A stretch of 64,000 nt of DNA. It comes from Nocardioides flavus (ex Wang et al. 2016) (GTDB taxonomy: Bacteria > Actinomycetota > Actinomycetes > Propionibacteriales > Nocardioidaceae). Each line of letters opens with the position of its first letter. Positions within the stretch are counted from its first letter, which is position 1. The position numbers and the translations under genes are program-made. Below, piece by piece: positions 32,077-40,810 of the stretch. Below the pieces are notes generated by a model. That model was not told the origin of the DNA and made no database searches. It saw only the letters and a list, made by a program, of their open reading frames with translations. Location: NCBI RefSeq assembly GCF_014653115.1, contig NZ_BNAD01000008.1, forward strand, positions 62,001 through 126,000, read 5' to 3'.

Positions 32077-33827
32077 GAAGGCGTTCGCTGACGCTGGGTG
32101 ATCTCGTTGACTTCCCTGAAGAAGTCACTGTGGCTGAGCAGGTCGTCGGGCGAGCCGGCGGCCGACACCCGGCCGTCCACCATCACCACGATGCGGTCGC
32201 ACATCGAGAGCGTCGAGAGTCGGTGGGCGATCAGCACCAGGATGGTGTCGGTCTTGATCTCGTGCAACGACTCCCGAACGGCCTCCTCCGACCGTACGTC
32301 CAGCGCGCTGGTCGGTTCGTCGAGGACGAGCACCTGAGGCGCGTCGGCGAGAGCACGAGCGAGGCAGACACGCTGTCGCTGACCACCGGAGATCGCGCTG
32401 GCTCGCTGCCCGATGATCGTCTCGTAGCCCTCCGGCCACGATACGATGTCCTCGTCGATGTGAGCGCGACGCGCGGCGACCTCGATCTGCTCGTCGGTGA
32501 GCCACTCCCGGTGAAAACGGATGTTGTCACGCACCGAACCACGTATGAGCTGCGATGACTGGGGAACGTAGGCGACCTTCTGTCGCCAATCTGCCCGCCT
32601 GATCTCGCGGACGTCCTGACCATTGACGCGAACGGCTCCCGAACTCGGTTCGCGCAGCCGGAGCAGGAGCTGCACGATCGTGGACTTCCCGGCCCCCGAG
32701 GGGCCGACGATGCCGACGGCCTCGCCGCGAGCAACTGAGAAGCTCACTCCGGACAGCACCGGGAGATCTTCACGATAGGCGAACGAGACGTTCTCCAACC
32801 CGAGTGAACGCACCGCGTCGAGCTCACCGGCGCCTTCTTGCTGCGGGTGCGTTCGATACCGCTCCAGGGCGTCCGCGATCTGGTAGATGAACGGAACCCG
32901 CTCATCGATGCCGGTGACCGCCGTCTGTATCTGCTGGGCGTAGGTGAGGGCGCGTATGAGCATCAGGATGACCGCTGCCAAGGCAGCGAGGTCTGTGGCT
33001 CCCGAGAGCGACACCGCGATCAACGCGACCACCAGCATCGTGAGGGCAACGCTCTGGTAGAGGGCCGGCAACGCTGCGGAGAGAAAGCGGGTTCGAGCGT
33101 AGGGGCGTCGCACCCTGTCGACCTGTTGCTGGAAGCTGGAGACGTAGTGGCGGGTGGCGCCGAAGACCTCGGTCTCCTCAGCGATGAGGACGATCTCCTG
33201 GACGGTCTCGGTGAAGCTCACTGCCTCGCGGCTCAAGCCCTTGGCATGCCGTCGAAGTATTCGGGACAGGGGCCGCAGTGCGACGAAGAGGACCAACGCG
33301 GCCGCGGCAAGGACACCCGCGGTCAACGCGTTCTGCATGAGGGCGACCACGACCATCATCGCGAACATGATCGTCGCAGTCATCCCGTTCCCCAGGCCCG
33401 TGACCGCCTGGGACACGTTCGTCACGTTCTGGGTCATCAGCGTCTGGAAGGCCCCGTCACGCTCTCGCGCCTTCGTGGACCAACTCGTACCGGTGAAGGC
33501 GGTGAACAGCTGCAGACGCAGATCGGCCATCACCTTGGCGCTGATCTGTGCCGGCAGGTAGGCCAGCGCAAGCTGGATCAGAGTGCGTCCCAGCGTCAGC
33601 GCGATCGCGACGGTGAACGTGGCGGTCTGGGACATCTCCGCGTCGACCGGCCCCAGTCTCAAGGTTGTGCTGCGATCGCCTTCTGACAGGGAGACGGCCA
33701 TCGAAGCGATCAGCGCGAGGACCGAGGCCTCGAGCAGACCGGCGAGGACAGCCAGCGCCACCAACAGCGCAAGCCACTTCCGGGACCCGTGCATGAATGG
33801 CAGCAGACGCTGCCATGCACGTCGCAC
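32073..33827 (-). CDS. ABC exporter (membrane domain fused to ATPase)
   Basis: A half-transporter of about 584 residues with an N-terminal membrane domain (first helix LALLVALAVLAGLLEASVLALIA) and a C-terminal ATPase: Walker A GPSGAGKST, Q-loop VPQSSQ, signature ISGGQRQRVCLARAL and Walker B VLVLDEPTSALD. This group exports lipids, lipid-linked sugars or peptides. The start is uncertain. The GTG at 33827 gives the typical basic N-terminus RRAWQRLLPF before helix 1, and an ATG at 33794 is also possible; the open frame up to 34013 looks non-coding. It is one of two such exporters in this block. Confidence 0.85.
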   Translation of the reverse strand: MRRAWQRLLPFMHGSRKWLALLVALAVLAGLLEASVLALIASMAVSLSEGDRSTTLRLGPVDAEMSQTATFTVAIALTLGRTLIQLALAYLPAQISAKVMADLRLQLFTAFTGTSWSTKARERDGAFQTLMTQNVTNVSQAVTGLGNGMTATIMFAMMVVVALMQNALTAGVLAAAALVLFVALRPLSRILRRHAKGLSREAVSFTETVQEIVLIAEETEVFGATRHYVSSFQQQVDRVRRPYARTRFLSAALPALYQSVALTMLVVALIAVSLSGATDLAALAAVILMLIRALTYAQQIQTAVTGIDERVPFIYQIADALERYRTHPQQEGAGELDAVRSLGLENVSFAYREDLPVLSGVSFSVARGEAVGIVGPSGAGKSTIVQLLLRLREPSSGAVRVNGQDVREIRRADWRQKVAYVPQSSQLIRGSVRDNIRFHREWLTDEQIEVAARRAHIDEDIVSWPEGYETIIGQRASAISGGQRQRVCLARALADAPQVLVLDEPTSALDVRSEEAVRESLHEIKTDTILVLIAHRLSTLSMCDRIVVMVDGRVSAAGSPDDLLSHSDFFREVNEITQRQRTPS

Positions 33828-34056
33828 GCCCCGGAGCCGTCGGAACGGTTTGCCGCGCGCGTGTCCGTGCAGCGGGCGGTCGTGGCTCAACGGACAGGCT
33901 CCGGAACACCGACCGCAACGACGCGACCGTCTGCAGGAGCTTGCAGCATGTCCACGATCGTCACGGTAGACGAGCCAGTTGGGCAGAAGGACGCATCGCA
34001 CCGATCTGCGCACTGGTCTGGACCGCGCCGCCGCGGCATCGGCTCAGCGCCCCACA

Positions 34057-35268
34057 TCATGACAGCCCACTTTCGACACGGGCCGCGGACTCGACGGCAG
34101 CGAGGTAGGCGTCCAAGCAAGCGCGGTCGGCCCTCACCCGCCCCGTCTTGGGCTCGCTTCCACCGGCAGTCACCTGCCTCAGCAGCCGCGAGGCATTGAG
34201 CGCGACCGTCGCCGCTGTCGCCGGACCGCTTGGACGCACGGCACGGGCGACGAACTTGTTCAGTCCAACGTTGCGGCGCGACGTCTCGACTGGTGCGACA
34301 CGATCCGTCACCGCCATGAGGGACTGGAGCATCCGCGACAGGCCGAGGCGATGATCGAGGTCCCTCGGGACAGGGGCTCCCAGCACCCGGTGCGACCTGC
34401 CCAGCACCAGCGCGACCTGCGACTGTGCCCGCCACGCCACGGCTCTCGACACGACCTCGTTCCAGTCAACGACGTCGAGGCTGAGTCGTTCAACGTCGAT
34501 GAGGTAGATCAGCCTGTTCGCACCCGCCAGGGACGCGTGGACGCAGGCATGCACGAGTGCGTCGACCGGGTCGAGAGTCCACACGACGTCCGAGCCCAGC
34601 TCGACGCGGACCCTGCGCTGCAGAAGCTCGGCAGTATGAATGGCGAACAGCCTTCTTCGAGAGGCCATGTTGACCATGGACCAGTGCAGGTCGACGAGGA
34701 CGCCGGCCGGAGTCACCCAGTGCATCTCCCCCGGCACCGCCTCGTTGCGCAGCATGTCCTGGTAGTCCGCCACCCGCCACCCCGCGCCGAGCAGCATGTG
34801 GGCGGCGTCGCGCAGCTGGAACGGGTCCAGCAGCACATCGACGTCGTTGTAGCTGCGGAGACCCGGAACGGGGTGCGCCCGCTCGGAGTAGACGGGACCT
34901 TTGAAGGTCACCCAGTCGAGGTCGGCCAAGAGCGTGGACACCTCTCCGAGTGCGTCGCAGGCACTGACGTGCATCGTGATTGCCCGCACTCGATCGGCGC
35001 GGGACGCCTCCGCAAGCGCGCCTGCGCTGTCGCGGTACGCCACGTGCACCAGCGGGGCGATCCGGTGGAAGCGTGCCGCGTCGACGAGCTCAGGCACCAA
35101 CATGTCGTCGACGTCTCGCATGGTCCTGCGCTGCCTGGCAACGTCGACCAAGACGTCAGAGACCTCCTTGGCACGCCGTCGAGCAGACCGTCGGGTGAGT
35201 CCCGCGTATCGAGCGCAGTGATCCTCGCCTGACACCGAGCGTTGGGCGTGGTGGCCTTGAGCCCTCAC
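34057..35268 (-). CDS. Nucleotidyltransferase family protein (NTP_transf_5 type)
   Basis: The 403-residue protein contains WVTFKGPVYSERAHPVPGLRSYNDVDVLLDPFQL, with the DxD pair of the polymerase-beta nucleotidyltransferase fold, followed by GVLVDLHWSM and a helical C-terminal half. This family occurs in polysaccharide and lasso-peptide clusters, and its exact reaction is not well established. It starts at a GTG overlapping the stop of the beta-helix gene; the first 45 residues are basic and may not be translated, so a shorter form is possible. Confidence 0.75.
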   Translation of the reverse strand: MRAQGHHAQRSVSGEDHCARYAGLTRRSARRRAKEVSDVLVDVARQRRTMRDVDDMLVPELVDAARFHRIAPLVHVAYRDSAGALAEASRADRVRAITMHVSACDALGEVSTLLADLDWVTFKGPVYSERAHPVPGLRSYNDVDVLLDPFQLRDAAHMLLGAGWRVADYQDMLRNEAVPGEMHWVTPAGVLVDLHWSMVNMASRRRLFAIHTAELLQRRVRVELGSDVVWTLDPVDALVHACVHASLAGANRLIYLIDVERLSLDVVDWNEVVSRAVAWRAQSQVALVLGRSHRVLGAPVPRDLDHRLGLSRMLQSLMAVTDRVAPVETSRRNVGLNKFVARAVRPSGPATAATVALNASRLLRQVTAGGSEPKTGRVRADRACLDAYLAAVESAARVESGLS

Positions 35269-36209
35269 CTCGCCGGTGCCCCGGTGTCGTCCCAGACGTT
35301 GGTCGAGTCCCAGGCGCTGTTGTCGAGATTGCCGCTCACCGCGTACCGGTAGTTGCGACCGAAGCGGTTCCCTCGGTAGACAGCGCTCTCGACCTCGTCG
35401 CGGCCGCCGCCGTTGACCGTGTAGTTCCCGCCATCCATGTAGTTGTCGACCACTTCCAGGTCGCTGATCCGGTCATCTCCGAGCAACGATCCGATCTGGA
35501 TGGCGGCATTCATCGGATCGTTCGTTGCCTCGACGAAGGGGAGGAGGGTATTTCCGCGGATGACCACGTCGTCGCCTCGACGAATCTGGATGGCGTCGTG
35601 GTGGCCGCCCGGCTGTCGATGCAGGTCGTGTATGTAGGACGACTCGACGACCACGTCGTCCCCCTCGATCCGGATGCCGTCCTCGGCAGAGTGGATGTTC
35701 ACTCGCCGAACAGTCCCGCTGGCCCGCGAGAAGAAGATGCCGATCCCGGTCCCGCCCATCGCGTCGATCTCGACGTCCTCGATCACGACGTTCGATGCGT
35801 CCTCGACCTTCACGGGATAGAGCGAGGTGTCAGTCTGTATCAACGTGTTGCGAAGCACGACGTAGTCCGCCGAGATGGTGACCGTCCCCCTCACGTGCAG
35901 TCCATCCACCACCGTCCCGTCCTCGGTGATGTCGAGTCCTTCCGACGCAGTCAGCTCGAGGCCTTCCGGGACGCCGGTGTTCGACGAGTCGGGGCGAGCC
36001 GGGGACGCCGTGTCGGTGCGCGACCTCGGAGTGGTCGTCGCGGAACCCCGCGAGTCGACCTCGGTGGTCACCCCGGGGCCGTCGACGTCCGGGGATCGGT
36101 CGGTCCCCGCCGTGAGGGAGCACGCAGCAGCGCCGACAGCGGTCGTCGCACAGATCAGCGCCCAACGGATGGCGCGTCTCGTGACCGGCCCTGCTGGTCG
36201 TGTCCCCAT
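35265..36209 (-). CDS. Right-handed beta-helix lipoprotein
   Basis: The 314-residue protein has a lipoprotein signal (WALICATTAVGAAAC, lipid-anchored Cys near residue 30), a Ser/Thr/Asp-rich linker, and a parallel beta-helix domain (about 80-314) built from repeats such as GTVVDGLHVRGTVTISADYVVLRN and DGIRIEGDDVVVESSYIHDL. Such folds are found in polysaccharide lyases, epimerases and surface proteins; no lyase signature is evident. It is a paralogue of the next upstream gene, with nearly identical C-terminal blocks (MNAAIQIGSLLGDDRIS, YAVSGNLDNSAWDSTNV). It probably binds or trims the exported polysaccharide. Confidence 0.8.
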   Translation of the reverse strand: MGTRPAGPVTRRAIRWALICATTAVGAAACSLTAGTDRSPDVDGPGVTTEVDSRGSATTTPRSRTDTASPARPDSSNTGVPEGLELTASEGLDITEDGTVVDGLHVRGTVTISADYVVLRNTLIQTDTSLYPVKVEDASNVVIEDVEIDAMGGTGIGIFFSRASGTVRRVNIHSAEDGIRIEGDDVVVESSYIHDLHRQPGGHHDAIQIRRGDDVVIRGNTLLPFVEATNDPMNAAIQIGSLLGDDRISDLEVVDNYMDGGNYTVNGGGRDEVESAVYRGNRFGRNYRYAVSGNLDNSAWDSTNVWDDTGAPAR

Positions 36210-36250
36210 CGTCGTCTCCCGCCTTGACGCCGTCCCGTCGAGGCTAAGGT

Positions 36251-36290
36251 GGGGATCTCACCCGACCCACGGTGGCCGGGTGAGATCCCC
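36251..36290 (-). terminator. Perfect 14-bp hairpin between the two beta-helix genes
   Basis: GGGGATCTCACCCG pairs perfectly with CGGGTGAGATCCCC around a 12-nt loop. It lies 15 nt after the stop of the gene at 36306-37580 and about 40 nt before the next start, so it probably ends or attenuates that transcript. Confidence 0.7.
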
Positions 36291-36305
36291 CAACTAGGGG
36301 ATACG

Positions 36306-37580
36306 TCAGCGCGCGAACTCGCCGGTGTCGTCATAGACGTTGGTGTCATCCCACACGCTGTTGTCCAGGTTGCCGCTCACTCCGTAACGGAAGTTGCGAC
36401 CGAACCTGTTCCCGCTGTAGAGCGCGCTGTCCACCTCGTTGCGGCCTCCACCATTCACCGTGAAGTTGCCGCCGTCCATGTAGTTGCCGATCACTCGCAG
36501 GTTCGAGATCTGGTCGTCCCCGAGGAGCGAGCCGATCTGCAGTGCAGCGTTCATCGGGTCCCCGGTCGACGAGTCGTACGGCAACAGCGTGTTGCCCGAG
36601 AGCGTGATGTTGTCGCCGCGCCGGATCTGGATGGTGTCGTGGTGGCCATCAGGCTGCCGCTGGAGGTCGTGGACGTACGAATACTCGACGGTGACGTCGT
36701 CAGCCTCGATGCGGATGCCGTCCTCCGCAGAGTGGACGTTCGCACGCCGAACTGTCCCGCTGCCCCGCGAGAAGAAGATTCCGAGGCCCGTCCCGCCCAT
36801 GTTGTCGACCTCGACGTCCTCGATCAGGGCGCCGGTTGCGCCCTCGTCCACCAAGATCGGGTATCCGCTCGTGGAGGATTGCACCAGCGAGTTACGGATC
36901 GTGACGTTGTCGGCCTCGATGGTGATCGTGCCTCGCACGAGCAGCCCATCAATCACTGTGCCGTCTTGCGTGATGGTCATCCCGTCTGACGGCGTCAGCA
37001 CCGTGCCTGCCGGCACACCGGTGTTGTGCGCACCAGGACGCCCCGGACTCGGAGTGACCACCGGGGTCTCGACCGAGTTCCTGTTGTCATAGGACTCGCC
37101 GTCGATCCAGCTCTTGATCACCGTCGCCGGGTGCCGGTCACTGCTCACGAAGTCACGTCGGCAGTTGTTGACGGCGACTCTCTTGGCCAGGTAGCGACCG
37201 GGGACGAGACCATTGGTGCGCTCCCCCACGCACTTGACCTTGGTTCGCTTGACCTTGGTGCCCGTCGCGCCCGGCAGGATGCGGATCGCGTACTTCCCCG
37301 ACGCGCGCACCGTGGTGTTCTTGATCGTCACGTCGTCGGCGTCGACCGCTATCCACCCCTTCACCTTGCGGGCGTTGACGACAGCGCCGTCCTTGGTGAC
37401 CTTGAGCTTCTTGACCACCTTCGCGGACTTCGGTGCACCGACCGAGTGGCTTCCGGCACGGTCGTGGACCGCCTCGCGGCCGTCACTGACGTGCGCGTCG
37501 GCGCTCGCGTGGACGAGGCCGACCGACACCGTCGCGGCGACGACTAGCTTGATCAGGGAAATCTTGACTGGGTACGTCAC
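36306..37580 (-). CDS. Secreted right-handed beta-helix protein
   Basis: The 424-residue protein has a signal peptide (VKISLIKLVVAATVSVGLVHASADA) and two beta-helix regions: a short N-terminal one (KKLKVTKDGAVVNARKVKGWIAVDADDVTIKN) and a C-terminal one homologous to the lipoprotein encoded downstream. A pair of Cys residues (VKCVGERT and VNNCRRD) may form a disulfide. The GTG at 37580 follows GGAGA; the longer frame from 37688 is not used. It probably acts outside the cell on the polysaccharide. The gene is preceded by a 507-nt region with several dyads. Confidence 0.8.
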   Translation of the reverse strand: MTYPVKISLIKLVVAATVSVGLVHASADAHVSDGREAVHDRAGSHSVGAPKSAKVVKKLKVTKDGAVVNARKVKGWIAVDADDVTIKNTTVRASGKYAIRILPGATGTKVKRTKVKCVGERTNGLVPGRYLAKRVAVNNCRRDFVSSDRHPATVIKSWIDGESYDNRNSVETPVVTPSPGRPGAHNTGVPAGTVLTPSDGMTITQDGTVIDGLLVRGTITIEADNVTIRNSLVQSSTSGYPILVDEGATGALIEDVEVDNMGGTGLGIFFSRGSGTVRRANVHSAEDGIRIEADDVTVEYSYVHDLQRQPDGHHDTIQIRRGDNITLSGNTLLPYDSSTGDPMNAALQIGSLLGDDQISNLRVIGNYMDGGNFTVNGGGRNEVDSALYSGNRFGRNFRYGVSGNLDNSVWDDTNVYDDTGEFAR

Positions 37581-38087
37581 TGTGGGGTTCTCCGCTCGAG
37601 GGTTCGGCTCGCGCCAGGAGAGAGCGCGGCCACGGGCTTCGAGACCCAACCTGGGGGCTGGACCTGCGCGGACGGGCCCGGGGTTCATGTCCTCGAGGCC
37701 GGTGTCATCCGCTCGTCACTCGCCACGTGCTGCTGTGTCACACGGTAGGGGGGCTGGCGAATGAACGCAGGGAAACTAGCAGAATCGTCGGAGCCAGATG
37801 AAACCGTTGGCAATGTGCAAAGCACGTGTGTGACACGTGAGGCGTTACTGAAAAGCCATGGGGTCGGGGGCCGTGACCGGCACCGCCACGGCCGACAACG
37901 CCGACGTTCACGCGTGAAACTACCTCACGTGGTGTAGGCCGGGAAAGGTTCACCAGGATCGTTTGCACCGCATTCACCATCGGCATCTACCCCAAATTGG
38001 GTAAATCTGTTGTGGCCAGAACTTATGGGGAAATTGGGTGGCAATGACGGGATCGACGGATGCTCAGCGGGCCAGGCTTCGGGCCGT
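37581..38087. promoter_or_regulatory. 507-nt intergenic region with CACGTG and AAATTGGG dyads
   Basis: No gene is supported, although the AT content is locally higher than around it. It contains the perfect dyad CACGTGT-GTG-ACACGTG at 37823-37839, a second CACGTG element TACCTCACGTGGTGTA near 37921-37936, and a TGTGTCACACG element near 37735. It also holds the palindrome TACCCCAAATTGGGTA at 37988-38003 and a related half, GGGGAAATTGGGTGG, at 38027-38041. The region lies upstream of the minus-strand beta-helix gene and downstream of the glycosyltransferase gene that ends at 38088. Confidence 0.45.
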
Positions 38088-39044
38088 TCACTCAGAGCCA
38101 CGACGAGGCGGCGGCACGAGGTCCAGGCTGGAGGGGAGAGCGGACTTGGTGACGCGTCTCGCAGCGGCGTGCTGGAGATCGGCGAGCTTCAGACTGTCGG
38201 CATCACGTGAGATGCAGAGGTCCCGCAGGCTCAGCTCCGAGGCGATCGTCAGCTGGTGGTCGTCGACGTGCTCCCCGTGCCGTGCTCGCCGCGGGACCAG
38301 CACGGGGAACTTGCCGTTCTCGAGCGCCATCAACGCGATCCCGGTTCCCGCGTGGGCGACGACGACGTCAGCCTCGCGCACGGCGGAGGCCATGTCGGCC
38401 GACGGCACCGAGGAGCGAGCGTCGATCTCGAGGCCACGGACGTCGGTCGATCCGGTCTGCCACAGGACCTCGGCCCCGGCGGGCACGAGCGGCACCAGGC
38501 GCTCCACCAGCCGCCGGAACCCGAACCCCTCCTGGGTCCCGAGGCTGACCACCATCTTCGAGATCGGTCGCGTCTCGGTCCGGATCGACTCGTAGAGGTC
38601 CCACGGGGAGGCCAGGTAGGTCCAGCGCCGGGTGTGCAGCGCGGCGGACTGGCTGAAGGTCCGCACGCCCGGCATCATCGCGAGCACGCGTCCGGACATC
38701 GACGGCGCGTCGTACCTCGTGGCCGACTCGATGTAGACGGTCTCGATGTTGCGCATCCGCGCCTGGGGCAGCACCGCCAGCGCCAGGGCCGCACCGGTGC
38801 TCACGACGAGCGTGACGGCGTACTGCTCGAAGAGCACCCGGCAGCCAGCCGCGTTGTGCATGACCGCGGCCAGGTCGCGGGGCGGGCACGGGTCGGTCCA
38901 GTGGACGACCTCGCCGGCGAGCAGCGACTCGGTCTGCGGGGTGCGCGGCGTCACCCACACGACGTCCTCGACCCCGAGCCGCGGGCGCATCGTGTGCAGC
39001 TGCATGATGTGGCCGCCGTCGTTGGCGACGAGGAGCACGGTCAC
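38088..39044 (-). CDS. Alg14/Alg13-like glycosyltransferase (single polypeptide)
   Basis: A 318-residue GT-B enzyme. The N-terminal half (VLLVANDGGHIMQLHTMRPRLG) resembles Alg14/EpsE-type membrane subunits, and the C-terminal half (MVVSLGTQEGFGFRRLVERL; ADVVVAHAGTGIALMALENGKFPVLVPRR) resembles Alg13/MurG donor-binding domains. In many bacteria these are two proteins; here they are fused. It likely transfers a sugar, often a uronic acid or N-acetylhexosamine, to the lipid-linked intermediate. The GTG at 39044 overlaps the stop of the neighbouring GT2 gene (GTGA). Confidence 0.84.
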   Translation of the reverse strand: MTVLLVANDGGHIMQLHTMRPRLGVEDVVWVTPRTPQTESLLAGEVVHWTDPCPPRDLAAVMHNAAGCRVLFEQYAVTLVVSTGAALALAVLPQARMRNIETVYIESATRYDAPSMSGRVLAMMPGVRTFSQSAALHTRRWTYLASPWDLYESIRTETRPISKMVVSLGTQEGFGFRRLVERLVPLVPAGAEVLWQTGSTDVRGLEIDARSSVPSADMASAVREADVVVAHAGTGIALMALENGKFPVLVPRRARHGEHVDDHQLTIASELSLRDLCISRDADSLKLADLQHAAARRVTKSALPSSLDLVPPPRRGSE

Positions 39045-39919
39045 GACGACCGTCCGGCCGCGGTGCGCGTGTCGACCGGCAGGCGCGAGCTGTCGTCGCG
39101 CTGCCACGTGGTGAAGTCCCCCGACCGGACTGCCCGCCGGGCACCGATGTGTCCGGCCACGCTGATGGCGAGGTACACCGGCAGTCGCAGCGCCAGGCCC
39201 GGTCTGGTGACCGCCAGCCTCAGGAGGGTGCGAACACGCGTGCGCGAGGAGGAGCGCCGCACCCCGTGCTGCGCTGCCTGGGCGTTGCCGGTGGCGATGC
39301 GGATGCGGCGCCGGACGAGGTCGCGGACCGTGCGCGGCGGGTGGACCACCGCGACCGCGGACGTGACCACACGGCGCTCCCCGGGGGAGAACGAGTCCGA
39401 CATGGCGAGGTCGTCGCTCATCAGGCGCGGCAGCGCGGTGACCCGGGCCTGCGCCTCACGGGACAGCGCGACGACGCCGCGGCCGAAGAGGCCGGACTGG
39501 ACCTGGGGCAGCTCCTCCCAGACCTCGTAGTACCACCGGACCCAGCGCGAGCAGCCCGACGTGGGGACCTCGCGCCTCGGCGCGGTGGCCAGGACGCCGT
39601 CGCTCATGGTGGGCTCGACGAGCGCGAGCACGTCGGTGCCCCGGAGCTCGATGTCGGCGTCGAGGTGCACCCGCGGGAAAACGTCGGTCGCACGGTTGCC
39701 GATCCGCACCGCCTCGGCCTTCGACGGTTCCTCGATCTCGATGATCCGCGCCCGTGGATCCGCGACCTGCGCCGCGGCAGCGGTGTCGTCGGTGCATCCG
39801 TTGCACACCACGACGACGTCGAGCTCGTCCGCGCGCGTGCCCTGTCGCAGTGCGCGCAGGGTGCGACCGATCGACGCAGCCTCGTCGTGCGCCGGGATGA
39901 CGACGCTGACCAGGGCCAT
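39041..39919 (-). CDS. Family 2 glycosyltransferase
   Basis: A 292-residue GT-A enzyme: VSVVIPAHDEAASIGRTLRAL, VVVCNGCTDDTAAAA and VFPRVHLDADIELRGTDVL, where the acidic motif reads DAD. The C-terminal part has a hydrophobic stretch (RPGLALRLPVYLAISVAGHIGA) that may anchor it at the membrane. The ATG at 39919 follows GGGGGAG; a GTG at 39934 is also in frame. It is the last polysaccharide gene before the conserved pth gene and is co-transcribed with the Alg13/14-like gene. Confidence 0.86.
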   Translation of the reverse strand: MALVSVVIPAHDEAASIGRTLRALRQGTRADELDVVVVCNGCTDDTAAAAQVADPRARIIEIEEPSKAEAVRIGNRATDVFPRVHLDADIELRGTDVLALVEPTMSDGVLATAPRREVPTSGCSRWVRWYYEVWEELPQVQSGLFGRGVVALSREAQARVTALPRLMSDDLAMSDSFSPGERRVVTSAVAVVHPPRTVRDLVRRRIRIATGNAQAAQHGVRRSSSRTRVRTLLRLAVTRPGLALRLPVYLAISVAGHIGARRAVRSGDFTTWQRDDSSRLPVDTRTAAGRSS

Positions 39920-40014
39920 CTCCCACTCCCCCACGTCCGGGTGCCGGCTGATGGCGGCACCCCCCGATCGTGCGGTCGGGTGGGCGCCGACGGGCGAGCC
40001 GACCGGCGGTTTCG

Positions 40015-40028
40015 CTCAATTTGGTGAG
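40015..40028. promoter_or_regulatory. AATTTGG dyad upstream of the glycosyltransferase gene
   Basis: CTCAATTTGGTGAG is a near-perfect dyad (CTCA/TGAG arms) in an otherwise very GC-rich 146-nt gap between the glycosyltransferase start and the end of pth. It resembles the AATTGG-centred sites at 5.6-5.8 and 38.0 kb. Confidence 0.35.
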
Positions 40029-40065
40029 TGCCCGCGCCCCGGTGGGTCCGGCGTCCCGGCCACGC

Positions 40066-40671
40066 TCAGGAGTTGAAGCGCTGCTGGGTCTTCTCGAGGC
40101 CGTCGGTGATGAGCGACTCGACCGCGTCGGCGGCGTCGGAGACCTGGAAGGGCAGCTCCTTGCGCTCGACGGTGGAGTAGTTGGAGAGCACGAAGTCGGC
40201 GACGTCCTGGCGACCGGGCGGTCGGCCGATGCCGGCCCGGACGCGGTAGAAGTCGCCGGTGCCGAGCGAGGAGCGCATGGACTTCAGCCCGTTGTGACCG
40301 TTGTCGCCGCCGCCGAGCTTGATCCGCAGCGTGCCGAACGCGATGTCGAGCTCGTCGTGGATCGCGACGACGTGGTCGGGCGCGACCTTGTAGAACGACG
40401 CGAGCGCCTTGACCGGGCCGCCGGACTCGTTCATGTAGCCCCGTCCCCGGGCGAGCACCACCCGCGGGCCGCCCGGTGACAGCCGGCCCTCCACCACGTC
40501 GGCGCGGGCGGCCTTGTGCGAGCGGAAGGGCGAGCCCATCCGCGAGGCCAGCTCGTCGGTGACCAGGTAGCCGATGTTGTGCCGGTGCCCGGCGTACGAC
40601 GGGCCGGGGTTGCCGAGGCCGACGACCAGCCACACGTCGCTGGAGGCAGCGGCGTCAGTCACGGCGTCCAT
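40066..40671 (-). CDS. pth: Peptidyl-tRNA hydrolase
   Basis: A 201-residue Pth that recycles peptidyl-tRNA released from stalled ribosomes. Family motifs are [22 protein letters not shown] (catalytic His near 31), [11 protein letters not shown] (Asn ligand), [13 protein letters not shown] and [15 protein letters not shown]. Length is normal. It follows rplY on the same strand, the usual actinobacterial order; the normal further neighbour mfd is missing here and is found at the start of the window. Confidence 0.96.
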   Translation of the reverse strand: MDAVTDAAASSDVWLVVGLGNPGPSYAGHRHNIGYLVTDELASRMGSPFRSHKAARADVVEGRLSPGGPRVVLARGRGYMNESGGPVKALASFYKVAPDHVVAIHDELDIAFGTLRIKLGGGDNGHNGLKSMRSSLGTGDFYRVRAGIGRPPGRQDVADFVLSNYSTVERKELPFQVSDAADAVESLITDGLEKTQQRFNS

Positions 40672-40687
40672 CCTTCCATCCAGGGGT

Positions 40688-40792
40688 GAGCGGGCACTTC
40701 GTGCCCGTCATGCGCATCGACCGGGCGGTTCCTGCCCGTGTCGGGCAGGAACCGCCCGGCCGGCGGTGAGGACGGGCACGAAGTGCCCGCTC
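40688..40792. repeat. Nested palindrome between rplY and pth (three hairpins, 105 nt)
   Basis: An outer inverted repeat of 22-nt arms (40688-40709 and 40771-40792) is perfect. Each arm is itself a hairpin (CGGGCAC, 3-nt loop, GTGCCCG). Between them lies an inner perfect 18-bp hairpin (40721-40738 and 40742-40759) with loop TGT. The whole can fold as one long cruciform or as three stem-loops. It may act as a terminator or stability element after rplY, or be a REP-type element. Confidence 0.8.
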
Positions 40793-40810
40793 AGGGGTCG
40801 TGCTACGACG

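Noticed and set aside
37738-37986. An 82-codon minus-strand frame in the large intergenic region
   Set aside because: It has no ribosome-binding site, domain or coding-like composition, and it covers the regulatory dyads.
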